NCBI RefSeq assembly: GCF_002001175.1 | Contig: NZ_MUNT01000011.1 | Span: 124,001 to 188,000, forward strand | Length of the DNA stretch: 64,000 bases | From: Rhodanobacter sp. C03 | GTDB lineage: Bacteria; Pseudomonadota; Gammaproteobacteria; Xanthomonadales; Rhodanobacteraceae | Direction: 5' to 3' | Shown here: positions 52,627 through 62,212 of the stretch, in pieces | How positions within the stretch are numbered: position 1 is the first letter of the stretch | Layout: every line of letters begins with the position of its first letter | Position numbers and translations under genes: made by a program | The notes under the pieces: generated by a model | The model's database searches: none | What the model saw: the letters and a program-made list of their open reading frames with translations, nothing else | What the model was told of the DNA's origin: nothing

Positions 52627-53912
52627 GCCTTCTCTATCTGGTGCTTACCATCATCCGGCCGCAGGACTACATGCCTGGACTGGCGGGTGTTCCGGTGCTG
52701 CCGGTGGTGTTGCTGCTGGCTTTCGCACTCTGGCTCAGCTCCGCCGGCAAGGCCTTGGCGGCGCCGCAGTTTCTGATTCTGCCCATTTTTCTGCTGGTGA
52801 TGCTGCTGTCGGATATGGCCAACGGCTGGCTTGGCGGCGCGGCAGAACAACTGATGAAATTCGGCCCGGTAGTGATTGCTTTTTTTGTGCTCGCTACGGC
52901 GGTTTCCGCAAGCCAGAGGCGAGTGGTGATCACCTTCGCCGTCTTCGCCCTGTGTGCGATGGTGCTGGCATTGCATGGCGTGGATCAGTTCAACAACGGC
53001 GTTGGCTGGACTGGCATGGGCCTTTCCGAAGACAGCCGCATCCAGTACGTCGGCATCTTCAATGACCCCAACGATCTCGGGCTGCTTTTCGTGACCACCT
53101 GGCCGATGGCGCTCTACCTGAGTTCGCGGGGAGGCTTTCCGGGGCGGGTGTTCTGGTTGGCCGGCGCCGCATTGCTGCTGTACGGGATCTATCTGACCAA
53201 CTCGCGCGGAGCCTTTCTTGCGGTCATGGTAATTGTTGCGGTCTACCTTTGGCGCAAACGCGGATTCGCGACTTCGCTGGTGTTGAGCAGCATCGGCATG
53301 ATGGGGCTGATGTTGATGAAAACACGCGCGCAGGACATCAGTGTTGACGATGAGTCGGCGTTCGGGCGCGTCGACGCTTGGTATGAAGGGCTGCACATGT
53401 TCCTGTCGCATCCCCTGCTTGGCATTGGCGCAGGCAACTTCACCGACTACAACGATCTGACGGCGCACAATTCGTTTGTCCTGGTACTCGCCGAGACGGG
53501 ATTTCTGGGTTACGTCCTGTGGCTGGCTTTTGTTGGCTACAGCTTCATGATGACCCTGCGGATATTGCGGAATCGCGTTGATGCTTCCGTGCAGACGGCC
53601 ATCGTACCTGCCGGGAAGGCCGCCAAGCTGGCGGTTGACGGCGACCTGGAACGCGAGAGCGGCATTGCGCTGACGTTGTTGTTGTCGCTGTGCGGGATGT
53701 TTGCGGCAGCGTTTTTCCTGAGCCGCAGCTACATGATCGTGATGTATCTACTGATTGCTGTCGTGGTGGGCAATTTCGTCCGCGTCCGCGAACGCATTCC
53801 GGAAATTTCCGGGTTCAGTCTGCTTTCCGGCGGTTGGCGGTGGATGCTGGCCGCGATGGGATCGATCGTGTTTCTGGTCGTCATCGTTACCGTGTTGATG
53901 CACAGCGCATGA
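52614..53912 (+). CDS. O-antigen ligase/polymerase-like membrane protein (Wzy type)
   Basis: The 432-residue protein has about eleven to twelve membrane helices and a long periplasmic loop containing YVGIFNDPNDLGLLF, TNSRGAFLAVMV and MFLSHPLLGIGAGNFTDYN with HNSFVLVLAETGFLGY, the Wzy_C pattern. It resembles the O-glycosylation-ligase-like proteins (TIGR03097 type) linked to exosortase loci. It should polymerise or ligate the lipid-linked repeat in the periplasm. The ATG at 52614 places a helix at the N-terminus; the open frame begins at 52527. The stop overlaps the flippase start as ATGA. Confidence 0.85.
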   Translation: MFILSLLYLVLTIIRPQDYMPGLAGVPVLPVVLLLAFALWLSSAGKALAAPQFLILPIFLLVMLLSDMANGWLGGAAEQLMKFGPVVIAFFVLATAVSASQRRVVITFAVFALCAMVLALHGVDQFNNGVGWTGMGLSEDSRIQYVGIFNDPNDLGLLFVTTWPMALYLSSRGGFPGRVFWLAGAALLLYGIYLTNSRGAFLAVMVIVAVYLWRKRGFATSLVLSSIGMMGLMLMKTRAQDISVDDESAFGRVDAWYEGLHMFLSHPLLGIGAGNFTDYNDLTAHNSFVLVLAETGFLGYVLWLAFVGYSFMMTLRILRNRVDASVQTAIVPAGKAAKLAVDGDLERESGIALTLLLSLCGMFAAAFFLSRSYMIVMYLLIAVVVGNFVRVRERIPEISGFSLLSGGWRWMLAAMGSIVFLVVIVTVLMHSA

Positions 53913-55459
53913 GCACACGCGACAGCACCCTGCGCAACACTTTGTTCTCGTCGATTGGCATCTATACCGAATATTTTCTCGGCATGGTCGCCGCCATCAT
54001 GATTGCGCGACACCTGGGTCCAACCGACTACGGCATCTATGGGCTGTTCATCTGGTTCGCATCGGTTGGCGTGGTGGTAACCAATTCGGGAATCGCCAAC
54101 GGCGTGATCAAGTTTGTGGCTGAACTGCGCGGCATTGGGCGCGAGGACCTGATCGTTCCGCTGCTGGGTCGTCTGCGTCGAGCGCAGGTATGGCACATGG
54201 CGCTGGTCGCGATCGCCGCGGCATTCCTGTTCCTGGTCGCCCGCAAGCGTGTGGCGGGAGACCTCGGCCCCATCGATTTTTGCCTGTTGCTGTTCGCGGT
54301 AGGCATGCGCGCGCCTTACATGTTCAATATCGCGATCGCCAAGGGTTTCGAAGCATTCGATGCGACCGCGAAAGTGGCGCTGGTAGCCGCGCCGGTGAAT
54401 CTTGCGATGGTTATTGCGGCGAGCCTCCTGCATGCGTCGATCAGCTGGTTTTTGGTGGTCTATGCGGCATCCAGCGCCTTGTTCCTGCTGGCCTCGCAAT
54501 TCCAGGCGCGCCGCCTGCTGCGCAAACTGCCAAGTCCCGGTTGCCCGACGGACGAATTGATACGACGGATGCGTCGTCATCTGCGGATCATTTCGTTGAC
54601 GATCATCGTGAGCTTTCTGGTCGCGAGTGATGTCGAGATACTGTTCCTGAATCTGTACGCTTCTTCGACATCCGCGGGCTATTTCAAGGTGGCCTACCAG
54701 TTGGCAACCGGCATCATGCTGCTGGTGCCAGGTGTGTTCGGTGCATTGTTGTTGCCAATGATGGCCAAGGCGCTCAGCCAGAGCCTGGACGTTGCCGGGC
54801 AGCGCTTTGTCGATGCCACCAGTTACCTGCTGCTGCTGGCGGCGCCGGTGCTTGGTTTCGGCATAGCCTTTTCCGGCACGATCATCGGCATTCTCTACGG
54901 AGGCGTGTATGCCACTGCGGCGCCGGTCTTTGCCTGGTGCCTGTTCGCCGGTGCGGTGACGACCGTCAGCCAGAGCGCGATCAGCCTGCTGGTCAGCGCG
55001 GATCGGCAACACACCATACTGATCATGACGATCTCGTTTGGCATCATGAAATTCCTGCTTGACATGACCTTGATCCGGCACTTCGGCCTGTACGGCGCCA
55101 TCGCCGCCATCGTGCTGGTGACCCTGGCCAGCTCGACCAGCTATCTCACCATCAGCATGCGGGCAGGCGGCGTGCATCTGGCATGGATGCGCTTGCTGCG
55201 AACCATGCTTGCGGCGGCGCTGGCGTCGTTGCTGGCATCGCTGGTGGTCCGGCTGCAGATGCCGCCGATATTCACTCTCTTGCTTGGTGGCCTGGTCTTG
55301 ACAGTCGTCTATTTCCTGTTGACCTTGTGCATCGGCTGCTGGAGCGCGGCCGACCTTGCCCAGTTGCAGGGTCTGCACCAGCGCTTTGCTTCAGGCCGAC
55401 CCCGGTGGGTGGGGCAGATGCTGAGCTGGTTCGGAGCCCGTGCGAGGAGGGGTTCGTGA
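53909..55459 (+). CDS. Polysaccharide flippase (Wzx-like, MOP superfamily)
   Basis: The 516-residue protein has about twelve to fourteen membrane helices with the opening LRNTLFSSIGIYTEYFLGMV and ARHLGPTDYGIYGLFIWFAS typical of oligosaccharide flippases. It would turn the lipid-linked repeat unit to the periplasmic face. Its ATG overlaps the previous stop (ATGA) and its stop overlaps the next ATG by one base, consistent with a single operon. Confidence 0.88.
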   Translation: MSTRDSTLRNTLFSSIGIYTEYFLGMVAAIMIARHLGPTDYGIYGLFIWFASVGVVVTNSGIANGVIKFVAELRGIGREDLIVPLLGRLRRAQVWHMALVAIAAAFLFLVARKRVAGDLGPIDFCLLLFAVGMRAPYMFNIAIAKGFEAFDATAKVALVAAPVNLAMVIAASLLHASISWFLVVYAASSALFLLASQFQARRLLRKLPSPGCPTDELIRRMRRHLRIISLTIIVSFLVASDVEILFLNLYASSTSAGYFKVAYQLATGIMLLVPGVFGALLLPMMAKALSQSLDVAGQRFVDATSYLLLLAAPVLGFGIAFSGTIIGILYGGVYATAAPVFAWCLFAGAVTTVSQSAISLLVSADRQHTILIMTISFGIMKFLLDMTLIRHFGLYGAIAAIVLVTLASSTSYLTISMRAGGVHLAWMRLLRTMLAAALASLLASLVVRLQMPPIFTLLLGGLVLTVVYFLLTLCIGCWSAADLAQLQGLHQRFASGRPRWVGQMLSWFGARARRGS

Positions 55460-56829
55460 TGTCGGACTGGTACGAAAACTTGTTCAGGCGCGCGCTTTAT
55501 CCGGTGTACGAAACCGGCTTGCGCCGTCGTCGCACACTCGCCTATTTCAAGGACTATCGACGGAACCAGTGGCTGGCGCCGGAACAGATCGCGGCCTTGC
55601 AATGGGAGCGACTCAAGGCTCTGCTCGACCACTGTTACCGGGAGGTGCCGTACTACCGACAGCAGTGGCACGAACTGGGTATCGCTCCGCAGGACATCCG
55701 TAGTCTGGATGACTATGCCCGACTGCCGCTGCTTACCAAGGCGGATATCCGTGCCAATGGCGATGCGCTCAAGGCCGAGTCGCTGCGGAACCAGCTTGGT
55801 TACAAGGCGACCGGCGGCTCGACCGGTGAGCCGATGCGTTTCGGCTACACCCGCGAGAGCAACGATCGTCGCACCGCGGTGATGTGGCGTGGCTATGAAT
55901 GGGCTGGATCGCGCATGGGACGGCGCACCCTGTTCCTGTGGGGCGGCGCGGTCGGCGAACCGACACGGATGCATCAGTTCAAGGATCGTCTCTACAACGC
56001 AGCGTTCGCGCGGCGCGTATTGAACAGTTTCCACATGACCGAAGGCAACATGGCCGGCTTTGCCGATGCGATCGACGCTTACCGGCCTGAAGTCATCGTG
56101 GCGTATGTCGGGCCGCTGGTGCGGCTGGCGCAATGGATGATCGCGACCGGGCGGCGGATACACCAGCCACAGACGATCATCGGTGCGGCCGAGGCGCTGC
56201 ACGAGTTCCAGCGCAAGATCATCGAGCAGGCGTTTGGCTGCCCTGCTTACAACACCTATGGCTGTCGCGAGTTCATGCTGATTGCCGCCGAGTGCGAGAA
56301 ACGCAACGGCTTGCATGTGAATGCCGATCATCTCGTCGTCGAACTGCGCAAACCGGCAGCCGCGCCCGCAGATACGCAGAGCGGCGAAGTAGTGGTCACC
56401 GACCTGTTCAACTACGGCATGCCGTTCGTGCGTTACGTCAATGGCGACACGGCGACGGCATCCTCCGTCCGTTGCGAGTGTGGTCGGGGACTGCCGCTGC
56501 TGAATCGGATCGATGGCCGCGTGCTTGATGCGATCCGCACACCTGATGGTCACATGCTGCCTGGCGAGTTCTTTCCGCACATGCTGAAGGACGTGCCGGG
56601 GCTTGAACGCTTCCAGGTGGTACAGCGCCGCCTCGATCAGCTCGATCTGGCGATGGTACGCGGCGCGGGTTTCGAGGAGTCCTCGCTGACGTATATCCGC
56701 CGCGAAGTGACCAAGGTGCTGGGCGACAGCATCGAGTTGCGCTGCCGGTTCGTCGACGATATCCCGCTGACGCCGAGCGGCAAGTTGCGCGTCACCGTTT
56801 CTGAATTGCCGCCGGTGACCGTTGCATGA
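55459..56829 (+). CDS. Phenylacetate-CoA ligase-like protein (CapK/PaaK family)
   Basis: The 456-residue adenylate-forming enzyme has the N-terminal WERLKALLDHCYREVPYYR block, the phosphate loop GYKATGGSTGEPMRFGY, the YNTYGCREFMLIAAEC core and RIDGRVLDAI, ending in DDIPLTPSGKLR with the usual catalytic Lys. Such proteins occur in many capsule and EPS loci, where they probably activate an acyl group for sugar modification. GAGGAGG precedes the ATG. A Cys pair (RCECGRG) may bind metal. The precise acid is unknown. Confidence 0.85.
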   Translation: MSDWYENLFRRALYPVYETGLRRRRTLAYFKDYRRNQWLAPEQIAALQWERLKALLDHCYREVPYYRQQWHELGIAPQDIRSLDDYARLPLLTKADIRANGDALKAESLRNQLGYKATGGSTGEPMRFGYTRESNDRRTAVMWRGYEWAGSRMGRRTLFLWGGAVGEPTRMHQFKDRLYNAAFARRVLNSFHMTEGNMAGFADAIDAYRPEVIVAYVGPLVRLAQWMIATGRRIHQPQTIIGAAEALHEFQRKIIEQAFGCPAYNTYGCREFMLIAAECEKRNGLHVNADHLVVELRKPAAAPADTQSGEVVVTDLFNYGMPFVRYVNGDTATASSVRCECGRGLPLLNRIDGRVLDAIRTPDGHMLPGEFFPHMLKDVPGLERFQVVQRRLDQLDLAMVRGAGFEESSLTYIRREVTKVLGDSIELRCRFVDDIPLTPSGKLRVTVSELPPVTVA

Positions 56830-57953
56830 GCATCATGCCCATGAACATCACGCATTTCGTCGAGAACCTGAACCGGGGTGGCCTCGAGCGCGTGGTGCTG
56901 GAACTGGTCAAGCTGCAGCATCAGCAAGGCCACCGCTGCCAGGTAGTGTGCCTGTTCGAAGGCGGATCGCTGGCGCACGAATTGACCGAGCTGGGCATTC
57001 CGGTCGGCATTTGCGGCAAACGGCCGGGTCTGGATATGCGTGCGCTGGCGCGCGCGCGCCGGATGATCCGTGCACATGCCACCGAGGTGTTGCATACACA
57101 TAACGCCGTCGTGCACTACCAGGCGGTACTGGCCAGCCTTGGACTCGGCGTTGGCCACGTGATCAATACGCGCCATGGCATGGGCCAGGTCCGAGGCAGC
57201 GCCACGCGGCGCGAGTGGCTTTATCGTCGCGTGCTGGGTCGGACCCAAGCCGTCGTCGCCGTATGCGAGGCGGCTCGTCGCGATGCGATCCAGCGTGGCA
57301 TCGTGCCCGCTCGCAAGGCGAAGGTGGTGCCGAATGGCATCCATCTGGGAGCCTTCCACGCAGCCTCCAGCGATGTGCACGATCAGCTCCAGCAGGCGCT
57401 GAATCTGCCGGCGCAGACCCGGATCATCGGCAGTGTCGGACGGCTGAACTGGCTCAAGGATCAGGCTTGCCTGATTCGCGCTTTCTGCATCATCCATGAG
57501 CAATTGCCGGATACGGCGCTGGTATTGATCGGTGACGGCGAGTTGCGTGCGGAACTTGAGCAATGTGCGGTCGCGGAAGGCGTTGCCGCAAACGTACATT
57601 TTCTTGGCGATCGCAGCGACGTTACGGCCTTGGCACAGGGTTTCGATCTGTTCGCGCTGTCGTCGCTGAGCGAAGGCTATTCCATGGCGTTGCTGGAGGC
57701 CTGCGCGATGGCGTTGCCGATCGTGGCTACCGATGTTGGCGGCAATGGCGAGATCGTGCGCGATGGCAGCACGGGTTGTCTGGTACCGCCAAGCGATCCG
57801 CAGGCATTGGCGGATGCCATCATCGCGTTGCTGCGCGACCCGCAACGGGCGCGCTCACTGGGTCGAGCCGCACGCGCATGGGTTGAGCTCAACGGGTCAC
57901 TCGAAACCATGGCGCAACGCTATGCCGAGATCTATGGCGGGTCGTCGGGATGA
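56826..57953 (+). CDS. Glycosyltransferase family 4 (exosortase-associated type)
   Basis: The 375-residue GT-B enzyme has the N-terminal FVENLNRGGLERVVLELV glycine loop, HTHNAVVHYQAV, RIIGSVGRLNWLKDQACLI and the nucleotide-sugar site SSLSEGYSMALLEACAMALPIVATDVGG (split by eye). The GGLERV start recalls the TIGR03088 group near exosortase genes. It adds one sugar to the lipid-linked repeat on the cytosolic face. ATGA overlap with the previous gene. Confidence 0.87.
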   Translation: MSIMPMNITHFVENLNRGGLERVVLELVKLQHQQGHRCQVVCLFEGGSLAHELTELGIPVGICGKRPGLDMRALARARRMIRAHATEVLHTHNAVVHYQAVLASLGLGVGHVINTRHGMGQVRGSATRREWLYRRVLGRTQAVVAVCEAARRDAIQRGIVPARKAKVVPNGIHLGAFHAASSDVHDQLQQALNLPAQTRIIGSVGRLNWLKDQACLIRAFCIIHEQLPDTALVLIGDGELRAELEQCAVAEGVAANVHFLGDRSDVTALAQGFDLFALSSLSEGYSMALLEACAMALPIVATDVGGNGEIVRDGSTGCLVPPSDPQALADAIIALLRDPQRARSLGRAARAWVELNGSLETMAQRYAEIYGGSSG

Positions 57954-57963
57954 GCGCGTGCGC

Positions 57964-59136
57964 ATGAAGATACTCGTGCTGACCAACCTGTTCCCGACGC
58001 CATGGGATCCCTTGCGCGGAGCGTTCAATCGGCAGCAGTTCGAGCGGCTGGGGCAGCGTCACGACGTCGATGTGCTCACCGCGGTGGATTTTCGCGAGCG
58101 TCTGGCCGGCGTGCGTGGCGAAGTCGATGTTGCCGGATTGCACATGGATCATTTTGTGTTCGTCTATCCGCCACGCATCGGCCGCGCGTTGCACGCAGCC
58201 TGCTGGCTGGTCTCGCTGTTGCTTCAGCGCGGCCGTCGGCTGCGTGCTGCGCACTACGACTGCGTACTCGCCAGCTGGGCCTATCCCGATGCCGTCGCGG
58301 CAGGTTGGCTGGCGCGGCTGCTCGACATTCCGTATGTCGTCAAGGTGCACGGCAGCGATCTCAACGTGCAGGCGAATCACGCGTTGCGCCGTCCGCAGAT
58401 CCGCGCGGCGCTGCGTCATGCCGGCGCGGTCGTCGCGGTGAGTCGCGCGCTCGCCGACAAGGCAGTTGCGATCGGGGCGGACGCGGCACGGGTGCACACC
58501 CTCTACAACGGCGTCGACGGCGATCGGTTTGCGCCAGGTGCACAGGCTGCGGCGCGGAATCGGCTACAGCTCCCCGCGGCGCTGCCGATGCTGCTTTACG
58601 TCGGTAACCTCAAGCGCAGCAAGGGCTGCGCCGATCTGCTGGAGGCGTTTCCTGCCTTGCTGACGGTACGCCCGCAGGCGCGGCTAGTCTATGTGGGTGT
58701 CGGACCCTGTCGGGCGGAACTGCTCGAACGCGCCACCGCGCTGGGTTGCGCCGGGTGCGTGGATCTGGTCGGCGCTGTCGCGCACGCCGAACTTGGCGAC
58801 TGGTTCCGCGCGGCTGACCTGTTGTGCCTGCCCAGTCATAACGAAGGTGTGCCAAACGTGGTGCTTGAGGCGATGGCCTGCGGTATCCCGGTGGTGGCGA
58901 GCCGGGTGGGTGGCATTCCGGAAGTGTTGCCCGAGTACGCAGGGATGTTGGTTCCGCCATGCCAGCGTGAGGCTTTGTCGGCCGCCCTGATCGAAGCCTG
59001 CGACCGCGCCTGGGACAGTGCCGCCATCGCGGCACACGCGCGTGGTTTCCGTTGGGACGATAATGTGGAACGGCTTGACCGCATTCTGCAGGCGGTCGCC
59101 ACAGGGTATTCCTCCGAGAGCGACAGGGCAGCATGA
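57964..59136 (+). CDS. Glycosyltransferase family 4
   Basis: The 390-residue GT-B enzyme opens with KILVLTNLFPTPWDPLRGAF, has VKVHGSDLNVQA and VSRALADKAVAIG in the acceptor half, YVGNLKRSKGCADLL at the hinge, and LPSHNEGVPNVVLEAMACGIP at the donor site with its conserved Glu pair. The ATG at 57964 follows the previous stop by ten bases; a GTG two codons earlier is possible. It should extend the EPS repeat unit. Confidence 0.87.
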   Translation: MKILVLTNLFPTPWDPLRGAFNRQQFERLGQRHDVDVLTAVDFRERLAGVRGEVDVAGLHMDHFVFVYPPRIGRALHAACWLVSLLLQRGRRLRAAHYDCVLASWAYPDAVAAGWLARLLDIPYVVKVHGSDLNVQANHALRRPQIRAALRHAGAVVAVSRALADKAVAIGADAARVHTLYNGVDGDRFAPGAQAAARNRLQLPAALPMLLYVGNLKRSKGCADLLEAFPALLTVRPQARLVYVGVGPCRAELLERATALGCAGCVDLVGAVAHAELGDWFRAADLLCLPSHNEGVPNVVLEAMACGIPVVASRVGGIPEVLPEYAGMLVPPCQREALSAALIEACDRAWDSAAIAAHARGFRWDDNVERLDRILQAVATGYSSESDRAA

Positions 59137-59777
59137 AATTCAAGCCGAACAAGCAGCAATTGCTGGGCCTGTTGCCGAATACGCTGGTGCTGACCCGCGG
59201 TCCCCGCGACGGCGACGCCATCTATCTCAGTTTCGACGATGGGCCGCATCCGGAGCACACACCGCGGTTGCTCGATCTGCTTGCGATGCACGACGCACAT
59301 GCGAGCTTTTTCCTGGTCGGCAAACAGGTTGAGCGGCATCCCGCGCTGGTAGAGCGCATCGTGGCCGCGGGGCATGCGCTCGGCAACCATTCGTACAGCC
59401 ATCCTCCCGGTTTCAACAAGATATCGCTGCGCCAACAGCTGCAGGAGATCGATCGTACCGATCACCTGCTGGCGCAATTCGACCACCGCCCGCAGCATCG
59501 CTTCCGGCCGCCGCGGGGTAGCGTGTCCCTATCGCTGCTGCTGCATTTCGCCAGACGGCGACGGAACATCGCGTATTGGTCCTACAACAGCATGGACTAT
59601 CAGCATCCAGCGGATGCGGACATGGCCGCGCGGCTGCGCAAGCAGCCCCCGCGTGCCGGCGACATCGTGCTGATGCATGATGACAACGCCTGCGCGGGTC
59701 GGGTGTTGAGCCTGTTGTTGCCGGAGTGGCGAGCCAGTGGGCGTTCTCTGCTTGCCCTGCCATCCGAGGCTGCATGA
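59133..59777 (+). CDS. NodB-type polysaccharide deacetylase
   Basis: The 214-residue protein is little more than a NodB domain: IYLSFDDGPHPEHT (catalytic Asp and metal Asp), ASFFLVGKQVERHP, GNHSYSHPPGF (metal His pair) and RFRPPRGSVS (Arg of motif 3), then DIVLMHDDNACAGR near the end. There is no signal peptide, so it may deacetylate the lipid-linked precursor on the cytosolic side. ATGA overlaps bind it to both neighbours. Confidence 0.9.
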   Translation: MKFKPNKQQLLGLLPNTLVLTRGPRDGDAIYLSFDDGPHPEHTPRLLDLLAMHDAHASFFLVGKQVERHPALVERIVAAGHALGNHSYSHPPGFNKISLRQQLQEIDRTDHLLAQFDHRPQHRFRPPRGSVSLSLLLHFARRRRNIAYWSYNSMDYQHPADADMAARLRKQPPRAGDIVLMHDDNACAGRVLSLLLPEWRASGRSLLALPSEAA

Positions 59778-60943
59778 GGATTATCTATCATCACCGCACT
59801 CGCGGCCGCCATGTCGAAGGCGTGCATATCCGCGGCGTCGTCAACGCCTTGCGTGAACTTGGTCATCAAGTAACGGTGTTGTCATTCCCAGGCGCCGATC
59901 CCGAGCGCGAGCCGGTTGCGCAGAAGGGTACCGGCCGGCCTGGCCGGCTGGCCGGCATCGTGACGCGCCTGCCCGGCGTGCTGTTCGAATTCATGGAGCT
60001 GGCCTACAACCCGGTGACCCTCGTGCGCATGAGCATGGCGATCCGGCGCGAGCGTCCACAGTTGATCTACGAGCGCTATTCATTGTTCCTGTGCGCCACC
60101 GTCTGGCTGGCACGGCGTCTTCGAATTCCGCTGGTACTCGAAATCAACGACTCGGCGCTGGTCGAGCGGGTGCGTCCGCTGCGCCTGAAGAGCCTGGCGC
60201 GGCGCATGGAGTCCTGGTGCCTGCGCAACTGCACCGGCCTGGTATTCATCTCAAGCTACTTCAAGCAGCAGGCCGAAAGTGCCTACGGTGCAATTGCCCC
60301 ATCGGTGATTTCACCGAATGCGGCGGATCTCACACGCTTCGATCCGGGTCGTTTCGACGCCGTGCGCCTGCGTGCCGAACGTGGTCTCAGTGGTCGCGTC
60401 GTATGTGGCCATATCGGTGCGTTTGCGCATTGGCATGGCATGGATGCATTCGTCGAGGCGATCGCCGCGCGCATCGCCGAAGTTCCCCACCTGACCCTGG
60501 TGCTGGTCGGCGACGGCCGCACGCTGCCGGCCATACGCAACCTGGTCGCCGAGCGCGGCCTTGCCGAGCGCGTGCTGCTGCCGGGCAGGGTGGCGCATGA
60601 CGACATCGCCAGCTGGATTGCCTGCATGGATTATGCGGTGCTGCCCGATTCCAATCAGTACGGCTCGCCGATGAAACTGTTCGAGTTCATGGCCATGGGA
60701 GTGGCGATGGTGGCCCCGGATTACGCACCGATCGCCGAGGTCGTCAGTGATGGCCATACCGGCTGGCTGTTTCCACGCCGCCAGACCGATGCCTGCGTGC
60801 AGCGCGTACTCGACCTGGCGACGCAAGCAGACGAACGTCGGCGCGTGGGTACGGCGGCGCGTGAATACATCATCCGCGAGCGCCAGTGGCGCAACAACGC
60901 CGAACAACTTCTGACCTTGTTGCCAATAGGAGCGCCACGCTGA
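59774..60943 (+). CDS. Glycosyltransferase family 4
   Basis: The 389-residue GT-B enzyme begins RIIYHHRTRGRHVEGVHIRG, has ERYSLFLCATVWLARRL and VLEINDSALVERVR in the acceptor half, and donor-half motifs VCGHIGAFAHWHGMDAF, LVLVGDGRTLPAI and YGSPMKLFEFMAMGVAMVAP, where the usual EGxP/S-E pair is read as GSPMKLFEF. Overlaps upstream (ATGA) and downstream (TGATG) place it firmly in the operon. It probably adds another sugar. Confidence 0.87.
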   Translation: MRIIYHHRTRGRHVEGVHIRGVVNALRELGHQVTVLSFPGADPEREPVAQKGTGRPGRLAGIVTRLPGVLFEFMELAYNPVTLVRMSMAIRRERPQLIYERYSLFLCATVWLARRLRIPLVLEINDSALVERVRPLRLKSLARRMESWCLRNCTGLVFISSYFKQQAESAYGAIAPSVISPNAADLTRFDPGRFDAVRLRAERGLSGRVVCGHIGAFAHWHGMDAFVEAIAARIAEVPHLTLVLVGDGRTLPAIRNLVAERGLAERVLLPGRVAHDDIASWIACMDYAVLPDSNQYGSPMKLFEFMAMGVAMVAPDYAPIAEVVSDGHTGWLFPRRQTDACVQRVLDLATQADERRRVGTAAREYIIRERQWRNNAEQLLTLLPIGAPR

Positions 60944-62133
60944 TGGCAATTGTCATCCTGCTCGTCGTCATCGTGCTGCTGATGCTCGGCATGCTGGTGC
61001 TGGCGTGGGGCATCCGTGCCCGCAATATGCAGATCTGGCTCGGCAGCTACCTGCGCCGCCGGCCACCGTCGCGTCCCGCCAAGGGCCCGGTGCACGTGAT
61101 GTTCTGCTTCGTCGATCACTTCGAGCCGGCCTGGGGGCGGGTCGATCTGGCCACCCAGCGCCAGCGCGTCGATCGCTGGTGCCGCGATTACCGCGTACTC
61201 GCCGATGCCCATCGCGACGCCGATGGACGTCCACCACAGCACAGCTTCTTCTATCCCGAGGAGGAATACCTCGAAGAGCATCTGCAAAAAATCGCCGCGT
61301 TGTGCGCAGAGGGTTACGGCGAGATCGAGATCCACCTGCACCATGACGACGACACCGCGGAAAACTTCAACGCGACAATCAGCCGTTTCAACGAGCTGCT
61401 GCATGCGCGGCATGGCGCATTGTCGCGCGACCCTGTAACGGGACACCTGCGCTTCGGTTTCATCCACGGCAACTGGAGTCTGGATAATTCGCGCGCCGAC
61501 GGGCGCTGGTGCGGCATCAACAACGAACTGATCCTGCTGCGCGAGCTGGGCTGCTACGCCGATTTCACCCTGCCGTCGGCACCGAGCGATACGCAGACGC
61601 GCATGATCAACGCGATCTACTACGCCACCGACGATCCACTACGCCCGAAGTCGCACAACACTGGCGAACCGGTCAGGGTCGGCGGGAGCGCCAGCGGTGA
61701 CTTGATGATCATGCAGGGCCCGCTGGGGCTGAACTGGCGCGAACGCCGTTTCGGCCTGATCCCGCGCATCGAGAACGCCGATGTACGCCGCGGCTGTCCG
61801 CCGACGCCGGCGCGTGTGGATGCCTGGGTACGCACCGGCATCCACGTCGAGGGGCGCCCTGAATGGGTGTTCGTCAAGGTGCATACCCACGGCACGCAGG
61901 AGCGTGACATGGATACCCTGCTCGGCGCCGCCGCACATGCCATGCACGCCCACCTCGAAAACGCCTACAACGACGGCACGGATTACGTCCTGCATTACGT
62001 CACCGCGCGCGAGACGTACAACATCATCAAGGCTGCCGAGGCGGGCAAGAGCGGCAACCCGCACGCATACCGCGACTTCGTGCTGCCGCCGCCGCCGCAT
62101 CGATCGCATTTATGGTGTGGCGAAGAGGCATAA
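60943..62133 (+). CDS. Membrane-anchored NodB-like orphan protein
   Basis: The 396-residue protein has one N-terminal helix and a large soluble domain. VMFCFVDHFEPAWG, HSFFYPEEEYLEEHLQKIA, YGEIEIHLHHDDDTAENF, RFGFIHGNWSLDNS and GCYADFTLPS follow the strand order of deacetylase-like barrels, and the HxH and Asp clusters could bind a metal. I cannot match it to a characterised enzyme. It is the last gene of the operon (TGATG overlap; AGGAG about eleven bases before the ATG). A role in modifying the polymer is inference. Confidence 0.65.
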   Translation: MAIVILLVVIVLLMLGMLVLAWGIRARNMQIWLGSYLRRRPPSRPAKGPVHVMFCFVDHFEPAWGRVDLATQRQRVDRWCRDYRVLADAHRDADGRPPQHSFFYPEEEYLEEHLQKIAALCAEGYGEIEIHLHHDDDTAENFNATISRFNELLHARHGALSRDPVTGHLRFGFIHGNWSLDNSRADGRWCGINNELILLRELGCYADFTLPSAPSDTQTRMINAIYYATDDPLRPKSHNTGEPVRVGGSASGDLMIMQGPLGLNWRERRFGLIPRIENADVRRGCPPTPARVDAWVRTGIHVEGRPEWVFVKVHTHGTQERDMDTLLGAAAHAMHAHLENAYNDGTDYVLHYVTARETYNIIKAAEAGKSGNPHAYRDFVLPPPPHRSHLWCGEEA

Positions 62134-62212
62134 GCTGGAGTGTGCGATCGGCGCGTGTCCCATGGCAAAGAGTGCATTCGCCTGCGGTTGTTTGTGCCGA
62201 TTCAAGCGCTCA

